Origin: Datnioides undecimradiatus
Lineage: Eukaryota; Chordata; Actinopteri; Lobotiformes; Datnioididae
Assembly: GCA_008933995.1 (NCBI GenBank)
Contig: WARS01000007.1
Location: 1,056,230-1,120,229 of the forward strand
Direction of reading: 5' to 3'
DNA: 64,000 bases
Part shown: in pieces, positions 61,943 through 64,000 of the stretch
Layout of the letters: each line of letters begins with the position of its first letter
How positions within the stretch are numbered: the stretch's first letter is position 1
Program-made: the position numbers and the translations under genes
Notes under the pieces: model-generated
Told to the model about the DNA's origin: nothing
Seen by the model: only the letters and a program-made list of their open reading frames with translations
Database searches by the model: none

Positions 61943-64000
61943 CTGCAGGGAAGACAGGGCGAGACAAGAGAAAGACTAACACCATGCAGGCCCAGCCAGG
62001 GGGAGGAGGGGGAGGCTGTGGGTCGACTGTTTCTCCAACCTATGAGGAAACAGTGAGGTTCAGCCCTGTCCCAATATACCAGGAAAGAGACCGAGGTCCA
62101 TCTTTATTGAGTCACAGATTTCAGATTGAGATATCCTTCAATCCATTTCATTAGGTTTACAGAGGAGGATACATTCTACTGATCCTGAATCCTGAACCAG
62201 AGATCAGCCGCAGACAGTGTTTATTACACTACTTTCAGCAAAGTAGAGCATGATGTCTTTATTCTGAAATTAGCTTCCTTTGTTCTCTATAATGTTGGTT
62301 TGTCTCATTGACGTCTACACATTGGGACAGTTGGAGGGTTTGGTCTGATGCACTTCAGGCTACTGTCATTGGGACAGAGCAATAAGAGTGAGGTGAGGGT
62401 CAAAGGGGTTTGGTGTGTCATCCACTGTCTGTGGGGTGAATGGTGCAGGGCTGTTTGTTGGAAAGTGAACCTGCAGAACGTACACTGTTCCTGGGTAAGT
62501 GAAAAAAGCAGGAGTCTGGTGTTATTCAGTGTATCCGATTGTGGGGTTGGCACGATAAGAATCTATCATTGGTTAATTATCCAAGAATAGTGTTCCAATT
62601 GGGTTTTAGCATCCTGATTGCAACTGAAGCTTGTTAAGAGGCAATGTCCACAAAAGCTGCTGGACTGACATACAGCCAATAAAGGAGTTACGACATTTAA
62701 AGACTGTACCATATATCCAGAAGCTCACAGATAAGAATCATGACTACGACAAAAAACATTTTTAAATCTCTTCTTTAGACCATTTTGGCCAGTTTGTGTT
62801 GGTCAAGTCCAGACAGCTGACCGGACAAAGGACGGATTGTCACTTTTCGTGATATTCCAGCAGCTGCGATACAAATACCAAAGTTCTACTAAACTGCGTC
62901 TCTTATCGTCCCAACCCACGCTCCTGAGTGGGAGTCAGCAGCATCTTGCAGATTCTGCGGAGGAAAATGCAAGTTACTGTTGCGTCCTCTTGCATCCTCC
63001 TCTGGTCACACGTCAGTGTCATGCATTTGCACGTCTGTGCCCCCAAACATCCAAATAAAGGTCACACTCACATACGTACACACTAATACCAAGGCACATT
63101 AGACAAATCTATTACTGATTTTCTGATTGACTGTGCCTGTCATTTAACTTTACATATCTTATATACTGCTCTGCATGTTATTCTAAGCTGAGGGGCAATT
63201 TTAAAACATATTATCAGTCACCTGGTTGCAACATGTACTAATCTGTGTTAGTCTGTAAATTTAAGAACTTAACTGATGAACTGATCATTACAATACATTA
63301 CACTATTAAAAATGATTCAGTATTTGTTTTATTATTAAATTTAAATGTATTAACAATACACTTGATGGATAATTAATTAAATATGTTTGATAGACTTTGC
63401 TTCTATGACCGAGACGTCATTCACTTCCACAACGTAAGCAAAACACACAGGGATCCACACAAACGCACCATCAAATACACACATCATGTCCTGTGACAAG
63501 TATTCTATTAAGTTCTATATTGATAATGGGAATAGCATTCATCAAAGCTACATTTATATTTAGATTTATGGTTTGATTTTTCTAACTCGGAGTTTTACTA
63601 GGGGATTCCACTGGACACGGCTGTGCTGCGGGTTCCTGGGTGAATAGCAACCATCATAAGTGATGCCTGTGATTCCAATCAGACGCAGTGCGACGCGTTT
63701 TAGAAGCGGCTCTCTGATCAGCTCCACGCAAAACACACGCCCGGCCTGTTTTTGAAGGAAACCACATCAAATGCAAAGAGCAGATGAGCCGGGCAGGAAG
63801 TCGCACCAATGACACAGAGTGTCCCGTTCATTTCTCAAAGTGAAAGACACGGTTCTGACTCCAGGTTGTAAAAATGGCGCAGCAGGAACCTAACTCAGAC
63901 ACGTCTGGTGGAATCTTAGATCACACACATATATATATATATATATTTTTATTTTTGTTTCTTTTTCCTTTTTGTGGCACTAAAATAGAGTGGAATTCTG
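61943..64000 (-). other. ank1: ank1 intron (partial), no exon seen
   Basis: The acceptor CTTCCCTGCAG ends this intron at 61943. I found no death-domain exon in the remaining 2 kb. A (TA)n run lies at about 63929-63945. Confidence 0.5.

Noticed and set aside
59000-63000. Search for miR-486, which sits in the ANK1 locus of other vertebrates
   Set aside because: I did not find its mature sequence or a convincing hairpin on the minus strand here; it may lie in another intron outside the window.

Overview
The window reads as nuclear DNA of a ray-finned fish, probably a percomorph. The genes are intron-rich with GT-AG borders, the gene set is vertebrate-only, gene spacing is compact, and the non-coding DNA carries percomorph-style dispersed repeats (for example 18771-19097 and about 46706-46955) and many (CA)n tracts. 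There are no operons, CRISPR arrays, rRNA or tRNA genes that I can see.

Layout, left to right: (1) the first three coding exons of tankyrase 1 (tnks, minus strand, 3406-6676), the rest of the gene lying off the left edge; (2) a single-exon claudin-23 gene (cldn23, plus strand, 12879-13709); (3) a long repeat-bearing spacer holding a 739-bp TTAA-flanked element (20076-20814) and an orphan EGF-plus-transmembrane exon (21850-22168, minus); (4) a very large LDL-receptor-family gene (minus, 27254-46009), for which I could join 40 exons in phase into a 2485-residue receptor with 22 LDLa modules and four YWTD propellers, best matched to Lrp13; (5) a Nodal-type TGF-beta ligand gene (plus, 48358-50205) with TATA box and poly(A) signal; (6) a 4E-BP gene, probably eif4ebp1 (minus, 51755-54103); (7) the last coding exons of ankyrin-1 (ank1, minus, 59860-61942), the rest of the gene lying off the right edge.

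These genes do not form one pathway. Tankyrase is a poly-ADP-ribosylating scaffold, claudin-23 a tight-junction protein, the LRP an endocytic receptor, Nodal a secreted embryonic signal, 4E-BP a translation repressor under mTORC1, and ankyrin-1 a membrane-skeleton adaptor. In human, TNKS and CLDN23 lie at 8p23 and EIF4EBP1 and ANK1 at 8p11, so the block looks like conserved ancestral linkage in which fish keep a Nodal and an LRP gene that are not on human 8p.

The most unusual content is in the LRP gene: a module cluster built from three tandem super-units, two exons almost identical at DNA level, a tail with no NPxY signal, and a second phase-compatible EGF-transmembrane exon about 5 kb beyond its stop codon. 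All exon joins are read by eye from splice signals and phase, without transcript evidence.
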